Source: Brumimicrobium sp965659845 (GTDB lineage: Bacteria; Bacteroidota; Bacteroidia; Flavobacteriales_D; Crocinitomicaceae). From it: DNA of 26,850 nucleotides. Below the pieces are notes generated by a model. The model made no database searches. It was not told the DNA's origin and saw only the letters and a program-made list of their open reading frames with translations. Shown one piece after another: positions 16,607 to 25,300 of the stretch; positions within the stretch are counted from its first letter, which is position 1, and every line of letters begins with the position of its first letter. The translations under genes were made by a program, and so were the position numbers. The DNA lies in the NCBI GenBank assembly GCA_965659845.1, contig CBFHXS010000023.1, positions 1 through 26,850 on the forward strand. The letters run 5' to 3'.

Positions 16607-17608
16607 TTAACTCAATTCAAAATTTAAAAAAGCATCTTCTTCCAAGAACTTCCATTTTTGATTGTTTTGATGAAATTTAGCCAGGTAAATTTGCTCATGT
16701 TGTCCCTTAGTTGGAATTAGAATTGCTTCATTATCTGTTGAAACAAGGTCCATCAAAGTTGAATAACCTGCCCTGGAAAGGACAATTTCTGATTTCAGTA
16801 ATAGATTTAAAAAATCATCATGGTTTGGAGATCTCAAAATTTTGATGTGTTCAGGAGTTTTTTCAGGGACTAGAATATCATTTGGTACAATGATCACAGA
16901 ATATCGATTAGAATTTTTCAGTTTTACATAAGTGGTCTCAAAAAATTCTTGATTATATGGTTGAGGACCACTTATAATTGCGAGATAGCGAATTGTCTTA
17001 GTTCTTGGAATAAATCGATCAACGGCATCGTAGTCAAATCGTGAACAAGTACCAATGTAGTGTACCTTTTTAGATTTTGAACGACTTAGTTTACCAGCGA
17101 ATTTTTGAGTCTCTGTATCTGGAATCCAAATTTCATCAAACTTCATTATTAATGACCGGTTCCATTGCTGAATGGGAAAGAGAAGAGGTGAAATTGGGAG
17201 GTTTACCTGATGAGATATAATGATGTTCTTAGCGTTGTGGGATCGAAAACCAAAGCGTTGATCAGAAATCACAACATCAATATGAAATTTTTGCACCAAC
17301 TCGTCTACCTTTTTCTCTTCAATTCTTTGAAATTCTATGAGCTTTCCAATTCGTCTCATGAAATCCATAATCCATAACCCTTTACCATTAAACCTAAAAG
17401 GGTATCCAGAATGAGGAATGTACCATTGAGAGGGGAAGTAATGCCGATAGATTTTTTCTTGCTCTTCATCACAACAGATGTATACTTCGTTGTGCTTACT
17501 TAACGCTTTGATAATCGGGATGGAACGCGTGACATGTCCAAGTCCCCAATTGAGAGGACTCAATAAAATGCGCTTATTCCGAATTGAATTTAATGGAGCT
17601 TGATACAC
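16607..17608 (-). CDS. GT28/UDP-glycosyltransferase-like protein
   Basis: A soluble glycosyltransferase-fold protein of 333 residues from the chosen start. The N-terminal domain begins RILLSPLNWGLGHVTRS, the glycine-rich GLGH acceptor-side loop of the MurG/GT28-like superfamily. The C-terminal nucleotide-sugar side has SRAGYSTLMDLVS (278-290) and PTKGQHEQIYLA (299-310), the characteristic GYST and GQxEQ blocks. Sugar and acceptor are unknown; no polysaccharide cluster surrounds it. The open frame reaches a TTG at 17665 inside the neighbouring trmB coding region, which is unlikely. I choose the GTG at 17608, 20 residues before GLGH, but the start is uncertain. It is divergent from trmB and convergent, stop codon to stop codon, with the basic lipoprotein gene. 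Confidence 0.82.
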   Translation of the reverse strand: MYQAPLNSIRNKRILLSPLNWGLGHVTRSIPIIKALSKHNEVYICCDEEQEKIYRHYFPSQWYIPHSGYPFRFNGKGLWIMDFMRRIGKLIEFQRIEEKKVDELVQKFHIDVVISDQRFGFRSHNAKNIIISHQVNLPISPLLFPIQQWNRSLIMKFDEIWIPDTETQKFAGKLSRSKSKKVHYIGTCSRFDYDAVDRFIPRTKTIRYLAIISGPQPYNQEFFETTYVKLKNSNRYSVIIVPNDILVPEKTPEHIKILRSPNHDDFLNLLLKSEIVLSRAGYSTLMDLVSTDNEAILIPTKGQHEQIYLAKFHQNNQKWKFLEEDAFLNFELS

Positions 17609-17633
17609 TTCAATGAGAAGATTTCTATTTTTG
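17600..17633 (+). promoter_or_regulatory. Promoter of trmB
   Basis: TTG at 17600-17602 (-33), 23 bases, then TATTTTTG at 17626-17633, a perfect TAnnTTTG -7 box. Transcription should begin near 17640, which excludes the upstream in-frame ATG at 17613 and supports the start at 17652 with a leader of about a dozen bases. Confidence 0.65.
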
Positions 17634-17651
17634 CAGTACAAGTTAATAAAA

Positions 17652-18329
17652 ATGGCTAAAAACAAATTGTTTCGTTTTGATGAGATGAAGAAGATGGATC
17701 ACGTTTTTGAACCCTCAATGGACGATATAAAAAATGATAAGACGGGCTATAGAGGCAACTGGCGTAAAGATGTTTTCAAAAATGACCATCCTATTGTTTT
17801 AGAGCTAGGTTGTGGTAAGGGAGAATATGCAGTCGGCCTAGCAAGGAAATATCCCGAAAAAAACTTTATAGGAGTAGATATCAAAGGAGCTCGAATGTAT
17901 GTCGGAGCAACGGAGTGCATTGAGCAAGGAATAGAAAACGTTGCTTTCTTGAGAACAAAAGTTGATTTTATCGATCGACTTTTTGGAGAGAATGAAGTAG
18001 ATGAGATCTGGCTGACATTCTCAGATCCTCAGCCGAATAAGCCAAACAAACGTTTGACATCAAAGATATTTATTGATCGCTATCGAAAGATTTTAAAACC
18101 TGGAGGGAAAGTACACCTAAAAACAGATAGTGATGTCTTATTTGAATCTACTGAGGAACAAATTAAAGAACATAATTACGATTGTAGTTTTTTTACTTGG
18201 GATTTATACGGAGATATTCAGGAAATGCCAGATGATATTCACGACATACTGCATATCAAGACACATTACGAAGAACTATTTACCCAACGTGGTCATCAGA
18301 TCAAATACTGTCAGTTTAGAATTAACTAA
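17652..18329 (+). CDS. trmB: tRNA (guanine-N7-)-methyltransferase TrmB
   Basis: Forms m7G at position 46 of the tRNA variable loop using SAM. The 225-residue protein has the SAM motif I VLELGCGKGEYA (49-60), FIGVDIKGARM, and the TrmB-specific active-site block FSDPQPNKPNKRL (123-135), where family members usually have FPDPWPKKRH; Ser and Gln replace Pro and Trp here, as in other Bacteroidota enzymes. The following LKPGGKVHLKTDSD block completes the fold. The start at 17652 is supported by the promoter just upstream. The stop is two bases before the alkyltransferase-like gene, so the two are one operon. Confidence 0.95.
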   Translation: MAKNKLFRFDEMKKMDHVFEPSMDDIKNDKTGYRGNWRKDVFKNDHPIVLELGCGKGEYAVGLARKYPEKNFIGVDIKGARMYVGATECIEQGIENVAFLRTKVDFIDRLFGENEVDEIWLTFSDPQPNKPNKRLTSKIFIDRYRKILKPGGKVHLKTDSDVLFESTEEQIKEHNYDCSFFTWDLYGDIQEMPDDIHDILHIKTHYEELFTQRGHQIKYCQFRIN

Positions 18330-18331
18330 CC

Positions 18332-18682
18332 ATGAAGGTAAGCGAACAAACTAAAGATTTTTTTGAGCAGGTCTATCAGATTGTTCGTTTGATTCCTGAA
18401 GGTAGAGTTACTAGTTACGGAAGTATAGCTAAGGCATTAGGTACCCCTAAGTCGAGCAGAATTGTTGGCTGGGCTATGAATGCTTCTCATAAACATCCAG
18501 ATATACCTGCACATCGAGTATTGAATCGAGTTGGGTTATTGACAGGTAAAATGCATTTTGAGACGGATACCAAGATGCAAGAGCTACTTGAAAAAGAAGG
18601 CGTAAAAGTTGAAAAAGATCAAGTTGTTGATTTCAAAAATCTTTTCTGGGATGTTCAAGAGGAGCTAGGAAGGGAATTCTGA
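18332..18682 (+). CDS. Alkyltransferase-like (ATL) MGMT-family protein
   Basis: A 116-residue protein of the O6-alkylguanine-DNA alkyltransferase C-terminal fold: VTSYGSIAKALG (26-37; Tyr29 of the helix-turn-helix), SSRIVGWAMNAS (41-52; Arg43 at the nucleotide-flipping position) and IPAHRVLNRVG. The catalytic Cys of PCHRV is Ala60 (PAHRV), so it cannot transfer an alkyl group to itself. Proteins of this kind (ATL) bind O6-alkylguanine lesions and hand them to nucleotide excision repair. It lies two bases after trmB in the same operon, with no obvious link between the two functions. Confidence 0.9.
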   Translation: MKVSEQTKDFFEQVYQIVRLIPEGRVTSYGSIAKALGTPKSSRIVGWAMNASHKHPDIPAHRVLNRVGLLTGKMHFETDTKMQELLEKEGVKVEKDQVVDFKNLFWDVQEELGREF

Positions 18683-18740
18683 TTCTTAAAACTATCGGAG
18701 GATAGAATTGTTTATAGTCTAACAATATATAAATCATCAT

Positions 18741-18748
18741 TACATTTG
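18741..18748 (+). promoter_or_regulatory. -7 box TACATTTG directly before a start codon
   Basis: TACATTTG is a perfect TAnnTTTG element whose last base is only five bases before the ATG at 18754, so the mRNA should be leaderless or carry one or two extra bases. A TTG near 18708 is too far away to be its -33 element at usual spacing. Confidence 0.6.
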
Positions 18749-18753
18749 CACCT

Positions 18754-19764
18754 ATGGTTTTTGTCACTGGCGGATCTGGATTAATTGGAAGTCACCTATT
18801 GGTGGAGCTAGTGCAAAAACACGATAGAATTACAGCTATTTATAACGACCCTGAGAAACTCAAGACAGTTGAAAAGGTTATGCAATTTTATCTTGGGAAT
18901 GTCGCATCTGAGCTTTACAAAAAAATTACTTGGAAAAAATGTGATGTTCTCAATATCCCTGAATTGGAGGAGTGCATGGACGGTCATGACATTGTTTATC
19001 ATTGTGCTGCGATAGTTTCTTTTAAGCGAAGAGACTTCTCGAAAATGATTAAGGTAAATCGTTACGGTACTGCGAATATTGTAAATATTTGTCTTGATCA
19101 AGGAGTGAAAAAACTATGTTACGTTAGTTCAACTGCAGCTGTAGGAAACAAAGATATTCCTGAAGATCAGCTTGTTGATGAGGGTGGGAAATGGATTCTT
19201 ACGGATGATACCAGCGGATATTCGATCGCAAAGTACAGCGCAGAAAAGGAAGTTTGGCGAGGAATAGAAGAAGGCTTGGATGCTGTGATGGTTAACCCTT
19301 CTGTTGTGTTTGGAGCAGGTAAATGGACTGAAAGTTCATTAGTTATTTTTGATACGATTAGAAAAGGGTTGAAGTTTTATTCCCCTGGTTCAAACGCCTT
19401 CGTTGATGCTAGAGATGTAGCCAAGATTATGGTTAGATTGGTTGACAAAAATATTACAAAAGAGCGCTATCTGTGTATAGGTGAAAATGCTAAATTCAAA
19501 AAGGTATTTGACCTTGTCGCTGAAGAATTGGGTGGAAAACCTCCAAAATATAAAGTGAGTCCAATCCTTATGGGTATTGCTTGGCGACTTTCTGTTTTCT
19601 GGGCAGTGATAACTTTTTCTAGTCCAGCGATTACAAAATCATCAGCGCTAAGCGCATTTAAAAACATAAAGTTTAGTAATAAGAAAGTTGCAGAGGAACT
19701 GGATTATTCTTTCTATGATCTGGAAGCAATGGTCAAAAATGCTGTTAAGGGCAGGGTTGAGTAA
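18754..19764 (+). CDS. NAD(P)-dependent epimerase/dehydratase (extended SDR)
   Basis: A 336-residue extended short-chain dehydrogenase. The dinucleotide-binding loop VTGGSGLIGSH lies at 4-14, directly at the N-terminus. DVLNIPELEECMDGHDIVYH with CAAIVS is the next strand block; the catalytic residues are Ser125/126 (VSSTAAVG) and the pair Tyr156-x3-Lys160 (GYSIAK). The layout resembles dihydroflavonol-4-reductase and 3-beta-hydroxysteroid dehydrogenase-like SDRs common in Bacteroidota. A hydrophobic patch near 267-290 (LMGIAWRLSVFWAVITF) could contact the membrane. The substrate is unknown. It appears to be monocistronic, with its own leaderless promoter and 59 bases to the next gene. Confidence 0.9.
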   Translation: MVFVTGGSGLIGSHLLVELVQKHDRITAIYNDPEKLKTVEKVMQFYLGNVASELYKKITWKKCDVLNIPELEECMDGHDIVYHCAAIVSFKRRDFSKMIKVNRYGTANIVNICLDQGVKKLCYVSSTAAVGNKDIPEDQLVDEGGKWILTDDTSGYSIAKYSAEKEVWRGIEEGLDAVMVNPSVVFGAGKWTESSLVIFDTIRKGLKFYSPGSNAFVDARDVAKIMVRLVDKNITKERYLCIGENAKFKKVFDLVAEELGGKPPKYKVSPILMGIAWRLSVFWAVITFSSPAITKSSALSAFKNIKFSNKKVAEELDYSFYDLEAMVKNAVKGRVE

Positions 19765-19803
19765 ATTTACAATACCTGAGGTGTCAATATTCAATGCTTT
19801 TCA

Positions 19804-19811
19804 TACTTTTG
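19804..19811 (+). promoter_or_regulatory. -7 box TACTTTTG before yicC
   Basis: TACTTTTG is a perfect TAnnTTTG box ending 12 bases before the ATG at 19824. It predicts a leader of only a few bases for the yicC-gmk-nadD transcript. No clear TTG is seen at the -33 position. Confidence 0.6.
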
Positions 19812-19823
19812 TGCAAAGTTTAG

Positions 19824-20693
19824 ATGATGTTAAAATCAATGACAGGATATGGTAAGTCCACAGGGACAATTGCCAACAAGAAGTTTACGATAGAAATTCG
19901 TTCTCTTAATAGTAAAGGACAGGATGTTTATCTAAAATCTCCAACTGCATTTAAATCTAAAGAGATTCCACTCCGTAAAATGATTGGAAATGCGCTTGAT
20001 CGCGGAAAGATCGAGTGTCTTCTTTCTATGGAAAGTACGGAGAGTCAAAGTAATGTTGTAATCAACAAGTCTTTGGTTAAGCAATACTACCAAGAATTAT
20101 CTTCTGTTGCTCAAGAAGTGGGCGAATCCTCTTCAGATCTTATGGCTACTATTATGCGTATGCCAGATGTGTTGATCACAAAAGAAGATGAAGTTGATGA
20201 AAGTGAGTGGGACTTCGTTCAAGCCTTAATGGAAGAAGCGCTTGATAATATCAATTCATTTCGAGCAAAAGAAGGAGAGTCATTGATCGAAGACTTCAAT
20301 AATTCCATTGGTACAATCGAAGATCTCTTGAATGAAGTGCCTCAGTACGAGGACCTTCGCATTGACATCATTAAAGAGCGAATGAGAAAAGGACTTGAGA
20401 AACTAGAGAGCTCCACGGATGAAAATCGATTCGAACAGGAGTTGATCTATTATATCGAGAAATTGGACATTGCTGAAGAGAAGACTCGACTGCAACATCA
20501 CTTGGACTATTTCAGAGATACAATGAAACAAGAAGGAGCCAATGGAAAGAAGCTTGGTTTTATTAGTCAGGAAATAGGTAGAGAGATCAATACTTTAGGA
20601 AGTAAGTCTTATCATGCTTCACTTCAGAAGATCGTTGTTCAGATGAAGGATCAGTTAGAAAAAATAAAAGAGCAAGTGTTAAACACGCTTTAG
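19824..20693 (+). CDS. yicC: YicC family endoribonuclease
   Basis: A 289-residue soluble protein of the YicC/YloC family, members of which are endoribonucleases in E. coli and B. subtilis. The N-terminal signature LKSMTGYGKSTG (3-14) is followed by IEIRSLNSKGQDVYLK, and the C-terminal DUF1732 block holds KLGFISQEIGREINTLGSKS. Two adjacent ATG codons (19824, 19827) are equally possible; the second gives the family's usual MLKSMTGYG. It is the first gene of a tight operon, with gmk two bases after its stop, the order also seen in other bacteria where yicC precedes gmk. Confidence 0.95.
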   Translation: MMLKSMTGYGKSTGTIANKKFTIEIRSLNSKGQDVYLKSPTAFKSKEIPLRKMIGNALDRGKIECLLSMESTESQSNVVINKSLVKQYYQELSSVAQEVGESSSDLMATIMRMPDVLITKEDEVDESEWDFVQALMEEALDNINSFRAKEGESLIEDFNNSIGTIEDLLNEVPQYEDLRIDIIKERMRKGLEKLESSTDENRFEQELIYYIEKLDIAEEKTRLQHHLDYFRDTMKQEGANGKKLGFISQEIGREINTLGSKSYHASLQKIVVQMKDQLEKIKEQVLNTL

Positions 20694-20695
20694 GA

Positions 20696-21277
20696 ATGAG
20701 TGAGAATAGTACAATTCAAGGTAAATGCATCATTTTTTCTGCGCCATCCGGAGCGGGAAAAACAACTATTGTGCATAGACTGCTAGATCGATTGGATGAA
20801 CTTGCTTTTTCTATCTCGGCATGTTCAAGAGACCCGCGTCCAAATGAAACTCCAGACAAAGATTATTATTTTTTATCCGTAGAAGAATTTAGAAGAAAGA
20901 TAAATGAAGATGCATTTATTGAGTGGGAAGAAGTTTACAAGGATCATTTTTACGGAACGTTAAAAGCGGAGGTTGAACGTCTGTGGAGTCAAGGTAAAAC
21001 AGTTGTTTTCGATGTTGATGTTTACGGAGGAATCAATTTAAAGAAGTATTTTGGAGGGAACGCCTTGAGCTTTTTCATCCAACCCCCATCGATTGAGGTT
21101 TTAGAGGAGAGGTTGCGAAATCGAAAAACTGAGACTGAAGAAAAGATTCAAACACGACTTAAAAAGGCTGGAGAAGAACTTGAACAGCGCGAACAATTTG
21201 ATCGAGTAGTCGTTAATGGTAACTTAGATCTTACAGTAGATGAGGTTGAGAACTACATTAAAGAATATCTAGGGTAA
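20696..21277 (+). CDS. gmk: Guanylate kinase
   Basis: Phosphorylates GMP to GDP with ATP in guanine nucleotide synthesis. The 193-residue length is normal for the family. The P-loop APSGAGKTT is at 16-24 and the GMP-binding segment SISACSRDPRPNETPDKDYYF follows, where family members often have SxSxTTRxPRxxE; the Thr pair is replaced here by Cys-Ser. FIEWEEVYKDHFYGT and FDVDVYGGINLKK complete the GMP site, and RLRNRKTETEEKIQTRL forms the lid. It starts two bases after yicC, and its stop codon overlaps the start of nadD by one base. Confidence 0.96.
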   Translation: MSENSTIQGKCIIFSAPSGAGKTTIVHRLLDRLDELAFSISACSRDPRPNETPDKDYYFLSVEEFRRKINEDAFIEWEEVYKDHFYGTLKAEVERLWSQGKTVVFDVDVYGGINLKKYFGGNALSFFIQPPSIEVLEERLRNRKTETEEKIQTRLKKAGEELEQREQFDRVVVNGNLDLTVDEVENYIKEYLG

Positions 21278-21891
21278 TGAATATTGGTTTATATTTCGGG
21301 ACATTCAATCCGATTCATATTGGGCATTTGATCATATCAAATTATATGGCGGATTATACTGATCTAGATCAAGTTTGGTTGGTGGTTTCACCACAAAACC
21401 CCTTGAAAAAGAAAAGTTCATTACTAGCAGATTACCACAGGTTAGCAATCGTCAAAGTAGCCATTGATGATAACTTGAAGTTAAGAGCAAGTGACATTGA
21501 ATTCGACATGCCACGCCCTTCTTACACTTCGGATACCCTCGCTTACATAAAGGATAAGCATCAAGAGCATCAGTTTCATCTTATTATGGGAGAGGATAAT
21601 CTCAGAACTTTTCACAAATGGAAAAACTTTGAGAACATCCTTGAAAACCATAAAATCTACGTTTACCCTCGAGTACTAACGATGCAAGAAGAGAGGGAAG
21701 TGGAAGAAATTGGTTATTTGCCGAAAAATGAATTACAGAATCATGAGAATGTCATAGTTTGTGATGATGCACCTGTCATGAAAGTAAGCTCTAGTTTTAT
21801 AAGGCAAGCCATTAAAGAAGGAAATGATGTTCGATATCTCCTTACTGACTCAGTTCATAAGTATGTCGAGGAGATGAACTTTTATCGTTAA
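21277..21891 (+). CDS. nadD: Nicotinate-nucleotide adenylyltransferase NadD
   Basis: Joins nicotinate mononucleotide and ATP to form deamido-NAD in NAD synthesis. The 204-residue protein has the nucleotidyltransferase loop GTFNPIHIGH (8-17), PRPSYTSDTL (79-88), MGEDNLR (104-110) and the C-terminal ATP-binding VSSSFIRQAI (170-179), all diagnostic of NadD. It shares the sequence TAATG with the end of gmk, so it is translationally coupled, as in several other Bacteroidota operons. Confidence 0.96.
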   Translation: MNIGLYFGTFNPIHIGHLIISNYMADYTDLDQVWLVVSPQNPLKKKSSLLADYHRLAIVKVAIDDNLKLRASDIEFDMPRPSYTSDTLAYIKDKHQEHQFHLIMGEDNLRTFHKWKNFENILENHKIYVYPRVLTMQEEREVEEIGYLPKNELQNHENVIVCDDAPVMKVSSSFIRQAIKEGNDVRYLLTDSVHKYVEEMNFYR

Positions 21892-21939
21892 TATTTCCAA
21901 GCTAAAGAACTTTTCATTGCTCATTTCCGTTTACTAAAT

Positions 21940-22359
21940 GTGAAAAGGTTACTATTCATATTAATTTTGGGAAGTTTTTCATTTATGAAAAGCGACCGTA
22001 CATCTATCGAATTGCAGATTCAAGGTGTTACTGAGTTAAAAGGTAACTTGATGATTGCAGTTTATAAGAGTGCTGATAAATTCCCAAAATTTGGCAAAGG
22101 AGATGTGAATATGGTTCATAAAGTTCGGACAAAAGAGCCAAAGATTAGTATTCACAACCTTGAAATAGGTAAGACATATGCGCTAGCCGTTTTTCATGAT
22201 GTAAATGAAAATAAGTTTCTTGACAAAAACTTTCTAGGTATGCCGGAAGAAAAGTATGGATTCTCCAATGATGCTAGAGGAACTTTTGGTCCACCGTATT
22301 ATAGCGAAGCTAGTTTCACAGTTTCAAAGCAGAAAAAACTTATTGTGACGATTCGCTAA
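21940..22359 (+). CDS. DUF2141 domain protein, exported
   Basis: A 139-residue protein of the DUF2141 family (IELQIQGVTELKGNLMIAVYKS, NLEIGKTYALAVFHDVNENKFLDKN, FGPPYYSEASFTV). These are secreted small beta proteins of unknown role, often next to TonB receptors or polysaccharide genes, which are absent here. The N-terminal hydrophobic run (KRLLFILILGSFSF) is a probable signal peptide. The start is a GTG (21940) overlapping an out-of-frame ATG that is immediately followed by TGA (ATGTGA), so a non-ATG start is required. It lies 48 bases after nadD and may belong to that operon. Its last 20 bases overlap the end of the convergent TraB-type gene. Confidence 0.87.
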   Translation: MKRLLFILILGSFSFMKSDRTSIELQIQGVTELKGNLMIAVYKSADKFPKFGKGDVNMVHKVRTKEPKISIHNLEIGKTYALAVFHDVNENKFLDKNFLGMPEEKYGFSNDARGTFGPPYYSEASFTVSKQKKLIVTIR

Positions 22360-25300
22360 GGCGCTCTAATAACGAGTTTTTCAATTCTTCTAGTTTTGGC
22401 TCAGTTTCGAAAAAGAAAAAATAAGCTCCTTCACCAAAGTCTTTATAACTGGGTAATCTTCGATCTTTTGGTATCTCTTGGGCTAGATAGTATACTTTCT
22501 TGTTTTCTACACATCTGTAAAGTGTAAATTTTCGTTCAACCAATTCGAAATCATCTCGTATCTCGATTGTTTTATAAGGATCATAGAAGCTATCTTCAAA
22601 ATGGTCAAAAGAGATCATACCCAAAATTTCTTCAAAACTAAAAATGTCGTAATTCGGTGAATTAGAAACAGCCATAACTTTCGAATAAGCAATTGAACTG
22701 GTAATGTTACTCTTTAAAATCTTTTTGAGTTTACGATCTACTTTTCCGTTTAAAACATGAAGCCACGCAACTTTTACTCCCATTCGAAATTCTTCTTCTG
22801 ATTTCACTTCCCATAACTTGATTAAGCTATCTAGATATTCTTTTTTATTTGGAATCTCACTTTTATAGATCCATTCGAAATATCGAAATGCTGCCCATTC
22901 AGGTTGCCTGGCTGAAAGCATGGACTGAGCAAAACTTTCTGTTTTGAAAGTGTTCTCGAAAAACGGGTTTCTTGTAAGATCAGCAAGATGGAAAGACATC
23001 TTCCAACTCAAACTGTCTTGTATAGAAGGCTCAAAAGATGACCATATCTGAGAAAGGAAAGTCGCATCTAATGTTAAAATTCCAATTAATTGCTCCTTAT
23101 TATCCCAAGGGATATTTTTTTCTTTTGCTCCCTTTGCAATCAGGTTGAATGCTGATTCATTTTGTTTCTTTACACTATAATAGAGCAGAGCCTCAGTTAA
23201 AAGTGGATTACTTTTAGTCGCTCTAGACTTCCATATCTCATATGGTTTAATAGTTGATTCTATGGAGTTAGCCAATTTAGATAGAAGTGTGTACTGCAGA
23301 AATCCGTTGTCATCATATTTTTCAAAAATAGAGTCCTCCAACATTAGTATTTCGCCCATATGTTTCGCATTGACATGATCATTCTCAGAAAGCTGAGCAA
23401 TGCCTTTTGGGCCATTATTTATCAACTCATTTTTAACTGCAATGAGGTCGAACCCATTTAGGGAGTCCTGCATAGTGTTTAGGAAAGTCATACTGTCCAG
23501 AAAGTGAAGATTTTCATAGCTTGACCTAAATGCATATGGATAAATCATGTTGCTAGTACCTATCGTTTTACCGTTCAATATAACTCTACCCGACAGCGTG
23601 TTTTTAGAAGATGTGTAATGAAAAGTGTACTCCAATACTGGTTTACCTTCGATAGTAAAGAAGCTTGTGTCTATTTCAACTTTTACAGTGCTATCAGGCC
23701 AAATTATCTGGTCAGTTAATAACTGCCTTGAAGACTTGTCGGAGAATGCCCATGATTTAAAATCCTTCTTGTATGCCTGAAACGTAATTATGTTTTCGGG
23801 ATCATTTACTAAATAATGCTTGGTTGATCGGTACAAATATTTTTCATCATATTTTTCTGGTGAGAACCCCGAACGTGTTAAATAACTGGAGAGGTTAGCA
23901 TTACTTATTTTTTTCTGTTTTGGAGCAGAATCACTTTGTACTGTGTTAAAATTGAATCCGTCTAAAAATTTAACTGCTTTGATACTATCTGCTCCGATGT
24001 ATTGGGCATAGTGAATCACATTTCCCACAATTCTCATTTTCCCAAAGGCCTTCCGACCTAATCTATCGGCACTAAATGACTTCTCACTGTAATTCTCATT
24101 TTCCTTATGATCATAAAAATATAGACTCTCTTGGTCAAACTCATCTATTAGATAATCACCATAATTTTGATCATCTAAGTAGATGGAATTATCTGTTATT
24201 TGATTCTCATAGACATACAAAGAGGTTTTGCTGTTTGGATCGAACCATTTCGCATACCAGTAACGATCTGATTCCGTTTCGTCCGAATAAACGGAGGAGT
24301 TCAGAGGCATTTGTACTTCCATCGTTTTTGAAGGAGATAATAAAGTTGAGTTGAAAGTAGCTTCAGCTGTGCCCCGAGAAAATGAAAATGTTTCAAAAAA
24401 TCGTTCCGGGCGTTTAGAATTAATAAACCGATAGCCACCTGTGCAATAGAGCGTATAAACAATATCATTGTGGTGAAAAGCACGCATCCAATATACATTG
24501 TTTCCGCCTCGATCAATTCTAGCCTGTCGTGCCAAAATAGTATCTCCGATCAGCAAAGAGTCATACTGTGAAATGTGCTCAGGTTCAGTAGTGAAATAAT
24601 CCTTAATGACTTCATCAAGATCTGTGATCACCTCATAATGTTGCATATTGAGTGTGTAGGTATTTCCTTGACCCATTTCGCGATATTGAACCAGTCTTGT
24701 TCCATCTTCCTCGTCAGTGACCATGGGTTTTCCAGAGAATTCAATATTGACTCCGAATTTATCGTCCGTGTAGAAGTAGCCTGAACATTTGTCCAACTCT
24801 TTTTCTTCTTTTGTTTTCGCTTCAGAGAACTGAGCGTTTACAGCTTCAACGGTATACCCTTTTTCTTTCAGCAAAGGCACAATTCCTTCAGGTCCCATCA
24901 GGTGGGCAGCACCAACTGCACAGAATACTTTTTCTTTTTGCATCAAAGTGTCCAGGCCATTAGCCATGACATGATTCCTGTCCACCAATAATTCCTCGTA
25001 GAGGTTCACATATCTTCTTGTCGAAAGCTTTGTAAAATCGTGGAGTTCATTCGCCTTTCCTTCAAGGTATAGTTTTTTCATTTCCTCTTTTGAAGGAGAT
25101 TCAATGTATCCTTGCACATTTGTATCCAATTCGTTATTCAATCCGATCTTCAGCTGATCTTCTATAGCTTCAAGAGGGTAGAAATTCTTATCGCAATTAT
25201 CAGCAATCTGTTTGAAGTAAAGATCTATAAACTGCGGTCTACCGTTGTCAGATCCGTAACCGGTAAATGTGACTTTATCACGATTTGAAAAAGGGATGAT

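Noticed and set aside
17613..17651. Upstream ATG start of trmB (17613)
   Set aside because: It lies upstream of the perfect -7 box at 17626-17633, so it would not be in the transcript; the ATG at 17652 matches the family N-terminus.
18692..18705. Small hairpin CTATC-GGAG-GATAG after the ATL gene as a terminator
   Set aside because: The stem is only five pairs, mostly A/T, and there is no T run, so it is too weak to call.
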